Shown one piece after another: positions 14,175-22,057 of a DNA stretch of 37,387 nucleotides. Position numbers and translations under genes: made by a program. The first letter of the stretch is position 1, and each line of letters begins with the position of its first letter. The notes under the pieces are model-generated. The model did not search any database. It was given only the letters and a program-made list of their open reading frames with translations, and had not been told where the DNA came from. Origin of the DNA: a virus; IMG/VR virus record IMGVR_UViG_3300021233_000222, positions 1 to 37,387 of that record. One strand, given 5' to 3'.

Positions 14175-14429
14175 ATGACAACAACAACGCACCCAACATT
14201 CGGAGACACCCGCTTGATTGATGAAATCAAACGAGAGCAAGCCATCCTAGAAATCGACGAACTATCCGCGAAGATCCTTGATTTATGGGAGGAAGCAACG
14301 ACCGAGACCTATGATTACACGCAAAAGTTCAGGTCTCACCGGCGAGTCAACAAACTAGATCCCAGGCTCCGCGCCTGCTTAGAGGCATTAAATGACGCCG
14401 CATCCGCATGGGAGGAGATCGAAGCATGA
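14175..14429 (+). CDS. Hypothetical helical protein (84 aa)
   Basis: The start at 14175 (MTTTTHPTFGDTR) follows a CTAACCACC-type leader. The body is a charged helical stretch (IDEIKREQAILEIDELSAKILDLWEEA) with a C-terminal LEALNDAASAWEEIEA helix. An open frame further upstream overlaps ArdC and is rejected. The function is unknown; it is coupled to the DUF551 gene by an ATGA overlap. Confidence 0.55.
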   Translation: MTTTTHPTFGDTRLIDEIKREQAILEIDELSAKILDLWEEATTETYDYTQKFRSHRRVNKLDPRLRACLEALNDAASAWEEIEA

Positions 14430-14668
14430 CCACAGAGATCCACAATCAAGCTGTACGCATGGCCGAGCTGCGCGAGCGCAACAACTGGCATAGGGTAGCT
14501 GACTGGCTACCGGATCGGCCGCTTTGCGTGCTCGCCCGGGATGGGGAAACCCATTTCATCGCGGTATATGAATCAGAAAAATGGTGGAACGCCCACCTTG
14601 ATGAGGAGATCGACTCCGTGATCACTCACTGGTGCCACCTTCCGGAGCCTTCACGGGACCAATTATGA
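14426..14668 (+). CDS. DUF551 family phage protein (80 aa)
   Basis: The sequence fits DUF551: WHRVADWLPDRPLCVLARDG, then FIAVYESEKWW and the closing VITHWCHLPEPS (compare the usual THWMPLPEPP). DUF551 proteins are small phage and prophage proteins of unknown role. The start at 14426 overlaps the upstream stop as ATGA; an earlier ATG at 14408 is less likely. Confidence 0.75.
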   Translation: MTTEIHNQAVRMAELRERNNWHRVADWLPDRPLCVLARDGETHFIAVYESEKWWNAHLDEEIDSVITHWCHLPEPSRDQL

Positions 14669-14838
14669 ACCTCCGCAACCCTAGAAAGCTGGCGCGACGC
14701 GACTACCTGCGCCGCCTTGCGTCCATGAAAGAGCAACCCCAGGAGAACCCATGCCGGTACTGGATCGCCATGTTCCGGACAGGCTGGCACACCAACGGCC
14801 CCGAGATACCCCGCCTCAGATACAATCAGAACAGCTAG
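14665..14838 (+). CDS. Small basic hypothetical protein (57 aa)
   Basis: It begins MNLRNPRKLARRDYLRRLAS at an ATGA overlap with the DUF551 stop. It is strongly basic in the first 20 residues, then has RYWIAMFRTGWHTNG. There is no known domain. The coupled start argues that it is real. Confidence 0.5.
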   Translation: MNLRNPRKLARRDYLRRLASMKEQPQENPCRYWIAMFRTGWHTNGPEIPRLRYNQNS

Positions 14839-14886
14839 ACACACAACCCAACAACGCACCACACTAACCACAACCAACCTACACCC

Positions 14887-15114
14887 ATGACACACAGCAT
14901 CACCACCGCCGATATTGAGACCCTGGAAACATTTGTTCCCGTCGAAGGGACTTGGACAAGCTCCCGAGGCCATGACCAAATCCCTCAAGACATCGCCGAC
15001 GAAATCATGCATTTCACGAATTTCCCCGTAACCGTCCAGATCTTCCGCGAAAACGGGGAACACCTTCAGGGAGATGAGCGAAGCGGCACAATGATTGTAA
15101 TTCGCGCCCAATGA
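14887..15114 (+). CDS. Hypothetical acidic protein (75 aa)
   Basis: The sequence has an ADIETLETFVPVEG start, a helix IADEIMHF and a beta segment VTVQIFRENGEH, ending TMIVIRAQ. It looks like a compact alpha/beta protein but I do not recognise it. The upstream leader is A/C-rich (ACCACAACCAACC) without Shine-Dalgarno. The next gene overlaps its stop as ATGA. Confidence 0.5.
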   Translation: MTHSITTADIETLETFVPVEGTWTSSRGHDQIPQDIADEIMHFTNFPVTVQIFRENGEHLQGDERSGTMIVIRAQ

Positions 15115-15272
15115 GCCACCAAGACGCCAAGACAATCGCCGCCCAGGTCATCCGCTCCCTGCTGGCAAAATATCCTGCCGGGATGGTCGTGATGATCATC
15201 CGAGCACTGACCAGAATCCAGCGCAGCACCCCCGACTTGACCATCTACAAAGCCCCGCCACCGCGGGACTAA
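15111..15272 (+). CDS. Small hypothetical protein (53 aa)
   Basis: The ATG overlaps the preceding stop as ATGA. The peptide contains a helix (AKTIAAQVIRSLLAKYP), a hydrophobic core (GMVVMIIRALTRI) and a KAPPPRD end. It is too short to classify. It is the last gene before the att region. Confidence 0.5.
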   Translation: MSHQDAKTIAAQVIRSLLAKYPAGMVVMIIRALTRIQRSTPDLTIYKAPPPRD

Positions 15273-15296
15273 TACCGGCTTCGCAAGCCTCGAAAA

Positions 15297-15520
15297 GGTG
15301 TAGCAAAACGCGTATCAAACGACTTCTACAGAGAGGAAAAGATGATTACGAATGAGATGCTCTACCGACTGAGCTAAAGCGGCGTTACTCTGTAAAATGT
15401 CAAAATCTTCTCACTTATCTCTGTAGCTGCTACAAAATATGCTTCACAAGACTCCACAACGGGCAATATCAACCGAGCCGCTTGACGTGTAGCAAAACGC
15501 GTAGCAGAGTGTAGCAGAGA
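15297..15520. other. attP: Phage attachment region (attP) with arm-type repeats around a tRNA fragment
   Basis: A 17-bp direct repeat GTGTAGCAAAACGCGTA occurs at 15298-15314 and 15487-15503, on both sides of the tRNA-Thr fragment. Further TGTAGCA-like motifs are at 15509-15515, at 15501 (GTAGCA), and as an inverted pair TGTAG/CTACA at 15422-15434. CTACAGAGAGG is at 15326. The integrase starts ten bases to the right. Arm sites on both sides of a core are what a tyrosine integrase needs in attP; attL or attR would have an arm on one side only. No other gene is seen in this 257-bp gap. Confidence 0.65.
15345..15383 (-). other. 5' half of a tRNA-Thr(CGT) gene, probable att core
   Basis: Read on the minus strand from 15383: acceptor 5' strand GCCGCTT, TA, D-stem GCTC with its pairing GAGC, then anticodon stem TCTCA and loop TTCGTAA with anticodon CGT. 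After the loop the expected TGAGA is absent and no 3' half follows, so it cannot make a tRNA. It is best read as the identity block shared with a host tRNA-Thr gene, with exchange in or near the anticodon loop. Confidence 0.8.
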
Positions 15521-15529
15521 CACGCCCAC

Positions 15530-16774
15530 ATGAACGCCGAAAACACTACTGTCAGAACTGAGGTGATTGTTACCCATCGGGGGAAACGCTACACGCTTTG
15601 GATGCGCGGTGACAACTTCTATCTCCGGCTTAGAAAGCAAGGCCGACAGATATGGAAGACCCTCGGCACCTCCCTCAAGGAGCAGGCCGTTAAGCAGGCC
15701 AAGACTGAGTTGGATAAACTGGAGAAGAATGACTGGCAGCCAGCGCCCAAGAAACCCGAGGCGATAAAGGGCATGGCTAGCGTGGGCGATCTTGTTGAGC
15801 GCTATCAGGCGGCAGACCGCGACATGGATCGCGGGACTAAGCTGAACTACATCGCCGCCTTAAAGACCCTCCTGAGAGTTGTTACCGGCAAGGAAGACCC
15901 ACTTACGCTACCGGCTACCATCCTTTCAGAAGAGACCCTAGACGCCTACATCAAAGCCGAGCGAGGCAAGGGCAGGCCCGATCACAGCATCCATGCCAGC
16001 CTGACGCAGGCCAGGTGCATCGTCAGCCCAAAAGTAATGTCTCTCTACAAGGGCCTAATCCTTCCAAACCTCGACGGATTTAGGGCCAAGCGGGACTTCA
16101 AGGGAGATCGAGACGCTGGATTCGTCAAGTTCAGCAGAGAGGAGGCGGCGGCTATCGAAACCCGAGCAGCGGAGCTACTGGCAGCAAAGTCGCCAGTATG
16201 GATTGCATTTGCCTTCATGGCTCGCCTGGCCATGAGAAACATTGACGTGTACCGCGCCAAGTGGAGCGACATCGTGGAGGGGGTTGAGTACCACGATGGG
16301 AAACCCGTTGAGAAGCGATGGATTCGCGTTAAAGCCAACTATATGGAAGCCCTCGCCGCTACCGTTGAGATCGAGGATGACCTATGGAAAAGCCTTCAGC
16401 TTTACAAGCCATCCACCTGCACCCATCCACCGACCATTGGCGACAAAGGGGAGCCGATCCCTTGTGAACTCTGCGCCCATATCATTCCAGCCAAGACAAA
16501 CAAACAGAGGGAGGACATCTGTTATCGTGATATATGCGACCGGTTCCGCGACGTCATTGTTGGCAGGAGAAAGATCGCCTACGAGCTGCGGCGCTGGGCC
16601 GGATCTATTGTTTATACCAAGCATGGAAGCGATGCATCACGGCAAACACTTCGCCACAAGAGCGTTGTGACTGCCGAGCGGTACTACGCAGCCGAGTTAC
16701 GCGGAGCGAAAAGTGCTTCTTCTACAGATGTCGCAGACATCTACGGACTCACCACACAACCCACCACCCAATGA
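15530..16774 (+). CDS. int: Tyrosine integrase (414 aa)
   Basis: A site-specific recombinase for phage integration at tRNA-Thr. The N-terminal 70 residues (RGKRYTLWMRGDNFYLRLRK) act as an arm-binding-like domain; a SAM-like core-binding domain follows (about 85-190). Catalytic candidates are R236 (AMRN), K268, R354 in YELRR (His of the usual HxxR is Tyr here), H376 (LRHKS) and Y385 or Y386 (ERYY). Between about 295 and 320 an insertion holds C297, C312, C315 and H317, suggesting a small metal site. The start lies immediately right of the attP arms, and the stop overlaps the next gene. Confidence 0.92.
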   Translation: MNAENTTVRTEVIVTHRGKRYTLWMRGDNFYLRLRKQGRQIWKTLGTSLKEQAVKQAKTELDKLEKNDWQPAPKKPEAIKGMASVGDLVERYQAADRDMDRGTKLNYIAALKTLLRVVTGKEDPLTLPATILSEETLDAYIKAERGKGRPDHSIHASLTQARCIVSPKVMSLYKGLILPNLDGFRAKRDFKGDRDAGFVKFSREEAAAIETRAAELLAAKSPVWIAFAFMARLAMRNIDVYRAKWSDIVEGVEYHDGKPVEKRWIRVKANYMEALAATVEIEDDLWKSLQLYKPSTCTHPPTIGDKGEPIPCELCAHIIPAKTNKQREDICYRDICDRFRDVIVGRRKIAYELRRWAGSIVYTKHGSDASRQTLRHKSVVTAERYYAAELRGAKSASSTDVADIYGLTTQPTTQ

Positions 16775-17058
16775 AAACCACCATCATCACAGCACTTATG
16801 GCGACCATTGCCATCACCTCGATCCATGCCGACCCTTTAGAGGATGTCGGGATTGCCACCATCGTCGGAGGACAGAAGGGAGGACCGGCAATCATCAATG
16901 ACAATGGCCGCAATGCCTTCGTCGTCGGAGACGGCCAGGGGAACGGAGTCATCTTCCAGGACAAGGGCCCTACCTATATCCAGAATGTCGGCGGAACCAC
17001 CTTCATTGTCCCGACCGGGAACCAGGGAAGGAACCGCGATTGCAACGGGTCGAGGTAA
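16771..17058 (+). CDS. Small secreted protein downstream of the integrase (95 aa)
   Basis: A signal peptide covers MKTTIITALMATIAITSIHA with likely cleavage before DPLED. The mature 75 residues are Gly/Asn-rich with short beta-like repeats (TIVGGQKGG, NAFVVGDGQGN, PTYIQNVGG, TTFIVPTGNQG). There is no known family. The ATG overlaps the integrase stop as ATGA. A secreted cargo coupled to int suggests a lysogenic conversion gene expressed in the lysogen, which is inference. Confidence 0.65.
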   Translation: MKTTIITALMATIAITSIHADPLEDVGIATIVGGQKGGPAIINDNGRNAFVVGDGQGNGVIFQDKGPTYIQNVGGTTFIVPTGNQGRNRDCNGSR

Positions 17059-17108
17059 CCACTAATTGCAAACGTTTTAGTAGTTGATTGGTAGGATCAG
17101 CGGCACAC

Positions 17109-17139
17109 AGCCTAGCAGGCAAAGACTACCTGCTGGGCT
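17109..17139. terminator. Possible bidirectional terminator between converging operons
   Basis: An 11-bp stem, AGCCTAGCAGG pairing with CCTGCTGGGCT (one G-T), encloses a 9-base loop that contains the stop of the minus-strand 1642-residue gene. It lies where the rightward lysogeny module meets the leftward late operon. No T-run follows on either strand, so rho-independent action is uncertain. Confidence 0.45.
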
Positions 17140-20100
17140 GGAGGGATCGAAGAGGGCCAGCTTGTCTAGCTGACTGATCCGCAGCGGATTGTTCCCTCCA
17201 TGCATTGACAAGATCGCGGTTACGGGCAATGAGACGCAGCTTGCCGATCTCGGCGGCGGCATTGGATACGGAAATCATGGCGCTTGCCTTGGCATCGGCT
17301 GGGCCAGCGGCAAACTTCGGGCTCATTGCCAGCCTTGTGTATCCTGCGAATATCAGAGATCCGACATCCTTCTGGTAGGCCGAAAGTTGCTCATTGGTCA
17401 GTTCAAGCTCCTGCCCCTTGAGCGTGAGCTTGGGGCGGAGCTGGTTTGGGACAACCTTGGAGTTGCCCGTATAGGAGAAGACAGACTCCATCTCGCGCAG
17501 TGCAGGGGAGGATTTGAATTGGGAAACAAACGCCGGATTCAGCATCACGTTAAAGAAGCTATTCCCGCCGTAGGAGTAGCGCTCCATGGCCTGACCAAAG
17601 GCATCGTAGCGAATGGGGAATCTTTGTGAGATCCAAGGGATCTGACTCTCGATCTGATTGAGATTCTGCATGACGGGGCCACCGGCACGGGCCTCGCGCA
17701 CATAGTTATCCATGAGCTTGTTGACCTGCTTAATGGCCGTCGGCACATACATCCCAGGCATTGAGACAGCGGAATCTGCCAGGGCTGGCCCGACACCTTG
17801 ATTGCCAGCCTCGCCCATAAATCGCACCAATCCCGAGAGCATTGGCTGGGACTCAAGCGTGCGGACGCTGCCAGCCAATGTAGCCGCAACATTTCCTGCA
17901 AAGACTGCTGGCTTCCCCTTGAGGCTCTCCAGTCTTGTCTTGTCCCGTTCATGCACCCACTGAGCCCCCATGGCGAGAGGCAGCGCTAGGGGTTGCGCCC
18001 AGTCATAGGAGACGATCACATCCCCATCCACCGGAGGCTGCGGAGTCCAGATGTTCCCCGACATCAGCAAGCGCTTCAAGGCGGTCGCGTTGATCCGATA
18101 GCCGCCAAAGCGGCTTGATCGGCGCAGCTTCTCAAGATCATCGCCATCCTCGCGCATTGCCGTGATGATCCCTAGCCCTGCAAGCCATGCCCCGGTTCCT
18201 GAGAGAGCGGCTGTGCCGATAGTGGCGCGGGTAAATGCCTCCGAGAACTTCTTCTGGTCAAACTCCTTGCTTGTCAGCACCGGGCCGATCCCCTCCCACG
18301 CCGCATTAAGAAATCCAACCGGACTCCATTCCACGCCACGCAGCAGGATTGATCCTGGCACCTGAGCAAACGGAGTGATCGCCGTCCCGATTCCAAACTC
18401 TTTCGACTTCCCGAATGTGGTCATCACATTGAGAGCTTCCCTGACTTTGGCCATTCCTTTGCTCAGGAAATTAGGGTCCTGATAGATGGCTCTGGCGGCA
18501 TCCATCGAGGCACGCTCCAGCATCTCCGAGGTGGGTCCGATATGCGTCTCGCCTCGTGACTTGGCGGCGGATAACTGCTGGGCCACCGACCCCTTGAATT
18601 GCGAGGAGTAAAATGCGCGATCCGCTCCCGAGAGGGCTACCGAAAGGGTATTCTCTAGCAACCGCATCATCGGATTAGAGAAGACCGATTGACCCGTTGC
18701 CCCGTTAATCTGACCAATCTCAAATTTACTCTGTGCGGTGAGTCTTCCTAGTGTTACCAGCGTCTTGACGCCTTCAGCCATTGACGACTTCGTGGAGAGC
18801 CCCTTCTGCCTGGCAAAGGAATATCCTTGGGCCACATCGAGGACAGGCTGCGCCAGCCCCTTGACCCGCTCCGCCATCTCCACGGAATTGACCGTGCGCT
18901 CAGATCCCCTGACACGGGAGACAAGGGGATCGACGACATAGGCAGTCACGGCATCGGCCACCCGCTCCGGAGCCCATAGGATCACGTTACCTCCGACGTT
19001 CTTGATGATCGTCAGGGTATTGAGAAGCATCGCCATGTTGGCGGCGGCGCGGGCTTTGGTCCAGACAGAGGGAGTGACCGACTCGTGGACCAGATCGGAG
19101 ACCTCGGTAGCCTTGACCATGGCCACCTCCTCCATGCCTAGAGCCTTGGCTTTCTGGTAGTCAGCAATCAGGGATTGCGCCTTGCGGCTATTCTCTCGGG
19201 TCCAGATTGGCGCACCGAGGATCTTGGCGACCCCCTCGGCGGCCACCGCATCGGAAAGAGCCCCGGCATTGTTGAGTTCGATGAGCTTTTGGAACTTTGT
19301 TTTCTGCTCTGGTCGAGCCGCGTCGCGTCGGGCACGGAGCATCTTGTCACGCTCACGGGAAAGCGTAGCGGTAAATTCCCTGCTGATCGCCGCCGCAGCC
19401 ACTTCAGCGTCACCATTGGTCAGACCGGCACGCTCAATGAGGAGGCTGGCGATTTGGAGTCTGGCCTTCTGCTTGTCCTCGGCAGATCCCACAAGGATCT
19501 CGCGCATATCAAGATTGAGAGATTCGCGGATGCTCTTCATGGCATCGCGGAGCATCTTGGGACTGTACGCCTCGATGGGAGAGCGCGACTCAGGAGGGAT
19601 CACCTGATCGAGATATTCTGACAGACGGGCGAGTTCCTCCGGGTTGTCCTTGAGTTGCTCGCGGGCATAGTCGCGTGCATCGCGCCATGCCTCGCGGTAT
19701 TTGTCCTGATTACGAAGCAGTTCACCGATGGCCTCTTCGGGGGTAAGACCGGCAGGTGACGCCGCCTTCCTCTTCAGGTTCTCGGGAAGCTGTTGCTTCA
19801 TCCGTGATAGCAAACGGCCGGAGAAGAGATCGAGCGCGGCCTTGGCATTCGGACCCTTCGACACCATCTCCGAGAGCAGGCTCTTGGCAATACTGGTTTT
19901 GTACCTAGCCCACAGGTTTTTGGGGTTGGAAAGCAGGCTCTCCTCCAGGAAAGATTGAAGGGATTGAGCCTTCTCTCCCTTTAACCGTGCCCCTTGGATG
20001 GCTTCCGTTCCGGACTGCTGCCGTGCCTCAAGAAGCTGCTGCCGAAGAGACTGCACCTCGGCAAGGGCGGCGGCGAGGCGGGGATCACCGGCAGCTACTT

Positions 20101-22054
20101 TGCGGATGATATTCTGAGCATGGATCTCAATCCCCTGCGGGGTCATTTTTGCCAGGAGAGAGGCCGCCTGAGTTGCTTGCCCACTGGTGGTCAGCTTCTC
20201 CCCGAGAGACAGCAGCAAGGTACTGGCATCTTCAAACCTGCCGAGACCTTGTAGCCGACCAGCCAGCTCAAATCCCGTGGTGATCGTGTCCTTGGTAGCC
20301 TGCTGCCCGCTGGCTAACTCTCCAAGAATCCGGGTAAGGGCCGCGTCAATCCCGACAGCATTGACTTCAGCCTTTGCCCGCTCGATGGCGGCGGCGTCAG
20401 TCTGCACCTGATAAAGGGAGCGAGGGGAGGAAGCGACCTCGGTTTTAACCTCGGGGGCGACATTGCTAGAGGCGGCGACGGAGCGGGCTAGTCCACGGAC
20501 ACCAGGGGCTTGCGACGTTGCGGCAGCGGCTTGCGACTTTGGCGCTGGAGCTTGCGACTTTACGGCTTGTTGAGCGGCTTGATTGGCGACGACTTGGCCA
20601 GCCTGGCCATCAACCATCGGCCCTCGACTCTCGACTTGGGCAGGCTGCCCTTCGACCCTAGCCCCTGAACCCTCAATGGCACCCCCCGTTGCTCCTCCAG
20701 TGATGCGTCTGGTGCCTAGCTCAAACGATGATCCCACCCCGATATTGGCCATGCCAGGGCCGAGATTACCCACGGCGGCGGCGGTGATGTTGCCCGTGGT
20801 GACGGTTCCGGAGGAGGCCAGTTCTCCGGTAGCCTGCCCAGCCATGGCAAGGCCAGTCTGAGCGGCAACTTCACCGGCCCCTTGCGCGGCCTTCCCTATG
20901 ATCGACTTGGCAGGAAGACGGAAGAGACGACCACCAATGCCTGCGGCAAAGGCGTCAAAGGCGGCGGCAGGAACGGAAAAGCGTGTCGCGTAGGACTTGG
21001 CGGAGGCCATCACCTCCGGGTTGGAGAATGCCTTGGTCAGAGACTCGGGGCTCTTGAGATCAACCCCGTTCTGCGCGAGGGATTCCAGGATCTTGCCCGA
21101 GTAGTTCAGCGCATAGCTAGTCTCGGCCATGCCGGTGATGAATCCCGCACGGGCACCCTCCCTGCCGCCAGCGATGGCACCGGGGATCGCTCCCACTCCG
21201 CCAACTGGAGCGCCGACCGCAGCACCTACCGGCACCCCGAGGGCGATGCCCTGCGCCATGCGGGTGGGGATCGTCTCGACGGCTTGAGGAACAAAGGAGG
21301 AAAGCCCCTCGGCCACCAGCTCTGTCGTAATGAGAAGCGGGTTGGCTACAAACGACGATACGGAGTCGCTCCACGAGTTCTCGGGACTCGTGAACTTCTG
21401 GTAAGCTGGAGAGGGAGCGGATTGCTCCATGCGCTGCTGGAGGGCGGCAATGCGGGGTGCGTCCTGCTGCTCGACAGCGGAGACCGCCTCCTGCTGGGCC
21501 AGCCCTCGATCAATGGCACGCGAAAGATAATCCGTAATGGATGGCTCAGAGGGCTGAGGTCTGGAATCTTGGGTTGCGGAGCTGGACAGAGCCAGCTCGG
21601 GGGGAGCCCACGGGACAGGGGACGGAGGCTGGGAGCTAGGAGATGGAAGCTGGGGATCGGGTGCTGGCAACTGATTGGCCGATTCGCTCAGTTCCGGAGG
21701 GGACCACTCAGAGAGAGATGCAGGAGAGGGAGCGGGAGCGACACTTTCTGTCGTGGGGGATAGCCGGTCAGAGACAGGAGCGCTTGCAGGGGCGACACTT
21801 CCTGTCTCCTTGGCTGGCGACGGGGCCACCGGATCAGGAGTGAAGGTGATTGTCGGAGCGTTCGATTGCTCGACCGGAGCAGAAATTACCGGACCCTCGG
21901 CTACCAGCTCGGGAGGAACCCAAGCTGGAGCATTGGTGACGGCCCCTGCATTGGGGGATTGCAGCTCGGGAGGAACCCACCCCTGAGATGCAGGTGCAGA
22001 AGACACCTGATCAGGATTGGATTGACCCGCCAGTTCCGGGGGCACCCATGCCAT
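17126..22054 (-). CDS. Giant internal virion / DNA-ejection-type protein (1642 aa)
   Basis: Last gene of the late operon and by far the longest. Residues 1-160 are Pro/Ser-rich with five W(V/S/A)PPEL motifs at W3, W26, W45, W117 and W149. A Gly/Ala-rich hydrophobic region follows (about 265-310), then long charged helices. Near residues 1240-1330 there is FGKSKEFGIGTAITPFAQVPG, RGVEWSPVGFLNAAW and ATIGTAALSGTGAWLAGLGI, which look membrane-active. No lysozyme or nuclease motif is seen. Size, position and membrane segments resemble podophage ejection proteins such as T7 gp16, by analogy only. Two heptamer arrays fall in its flexible N-terminal third. Confidence 0.6.
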   Translation of the reverse strand: MAWVPPELAGQSNPDQVSSAPASQGWVPPELQSPNAGAVTNAPAWVPPELVAEGPVISAPVEQSNAPTITFTPDPVAPSPAKETGSVAPASAPVSDRLSPTTESVAPAPSPASLSEWSPPELSESANQLPAPDPQLPSPSSQPPSPVPWAPPELALSSSATQDSRPQPSEPSITDYLSRAIDRGLAQQEAVSAVEQQDAPRIAALQQRMEQSAPSPAYQKFTSPENSWSDSVSSFVANPLLITTELVAEGLSSFVPQAVETIPTRMAQGIALGVPVGAAVGAPVGGVGAIPGAIAGGREGARAGFITGMAETSYALNYSGKILESLAQNGVDLKSPESLTKAFSNPEVMASAKSYATRFSVPAAAFDAFAAGIGGRLFRLPAKSIIGKAAQGAGEVAAQTGLAMAGQATGELASSGTVTTGNITAAAVGNLGPGMANIGVGSSFELGTRRITGGATGGAIEGSGARVEGQPAQVESRGPMVDGQAGQVVANQAAQQAVKSQAPAPKSQAAAATSQAPGVRGLARSVAASSNVAPEVKTEVASSPRSLYQVQTDAAAIERAKAEVNAVGIDAALTRILGELASGQQATKDTITTGFELAGRLQGLGRFEDASTLLLSLGEKLTTSGQATQAASLLAKMTPQGIEIHAQNIIRKVAAGDPRLAAALAEVQSLRQQLLEARQQSGTEAIQGARLKGEKAQSLQSFLEESLLSNPKNLWARYKTSIAKSLLSEMVSKGPNAKAALDLFSGRLLSRMKQQLPENLKRKAASPAGLTPEEAIGELLRNQDKYREAWRDARDYAREQLKDNPEELARLSEYLDQVIPPESRSPIEAYSPKMLRDAMKSIRESLNLDMREILVGSAEDKQKARLQIASLLIERAGLTNGDAEVAAAAISREFTATLSRERDKMLRARRDAARPEQKTKFQKLIELNNAGALSDAVAAEGVAKILGAPIWTRENSRKAQSLIADYQKAKALGMEEVAMVKATEVSDLVHESVTPSVWTKARAAANMAMLLNTLTIIKNVGGNVILWAPERVADAVTAYVVDPLVSRVRGSERTVNSVEMAERVKGLAQPVLDVAQGYSFARQKGLSTKSSMAEGVKTLVTLGRLTAQSKFEIGQINGATGQSVFSNPMMRLLENTLSVALSGADRAFYSSQFKGSVAQQLSAAKSRGETHIGPTSEMLERASMDAARAIYQDPNFLSKGMAKVREALNVMTTFGKSKEFGIGTAITPFAQVPGSILLRGVEWSPVGFLNAAWEGIGPVLTSKEFDQKKFSEAFTRATIGTAALSGTGAWLAGLGIITAMREDGDDLEKLRRSSRFGGYRINATALKRLLMSGNIWTPQPPVDGDVIVSYDWAQPLALPLAMGAQWVHERDKTRLESLKGKPAVFAGNVAATLAGSVRTLESQPMLSGLVRFMGEAGNQGVGPALADSAVSMPGMYVPTAIKQVNKLMDNYVREARAGGPVMQNLNQIESQIPWISQRFPIRYDAFGQAMERYSYGGNSFFNVMLNPAFVSQFKSSPALREMESVFSYTGNSKVVPNQLRPKLTLKGQELELTNEQLSAYQKDVGSLIFAGYTRLAMSPKFAAGPADAKASAMISVSNAAAEIGKLRLIARNRDLVNAWREQSAADQSARQAGPLRSLQPSR
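20622..20677 (-). repeat. Degenerate CTCGAC-type heptamer array inside the 1642-residue gene
   Basis: Eight 7-mers in register (CCTCGAC, TCTCGAC, TTGGGCA, GGCTGCC, CTTCGAC, CCTAGCC, CCTGAAC, CCTCAAT) on the plus strand. They encode a linker with VEGQPAQVESRG. Only the first, second, fifth and last units are close to each other. Confidence 0.5.
21627..21661 (+). repeat. AGCTGG-type heptamer array inside the 1642-residue gene
   Basis: Units GGCTGGG, AGCTAGG, AGATGGA, AGCTGGG and GATCGGG. This is the same subfamily as at 4371-4405; AGATGGAAGCT is shared. It encodes PDPQLPSPSSQPPSP in the Pro-rich linker. Confidence 0.7.
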
Positions 22055-22057
22055 AGA

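Noticed and set aside
15345-15383. A functional tRNA-Thr gene
   Set aside because: Only the 5' half is present; the anticodon stem cannot close and there is no T-arm or acceptor 3' strand.
20882-21763. A 293-codon plus-strand frame inside the 1642-residue gene
   Set aside because: It is a reverse-strand shadow of GC-rich coding sequence, with Gly/Arg-rich composition and no domain.
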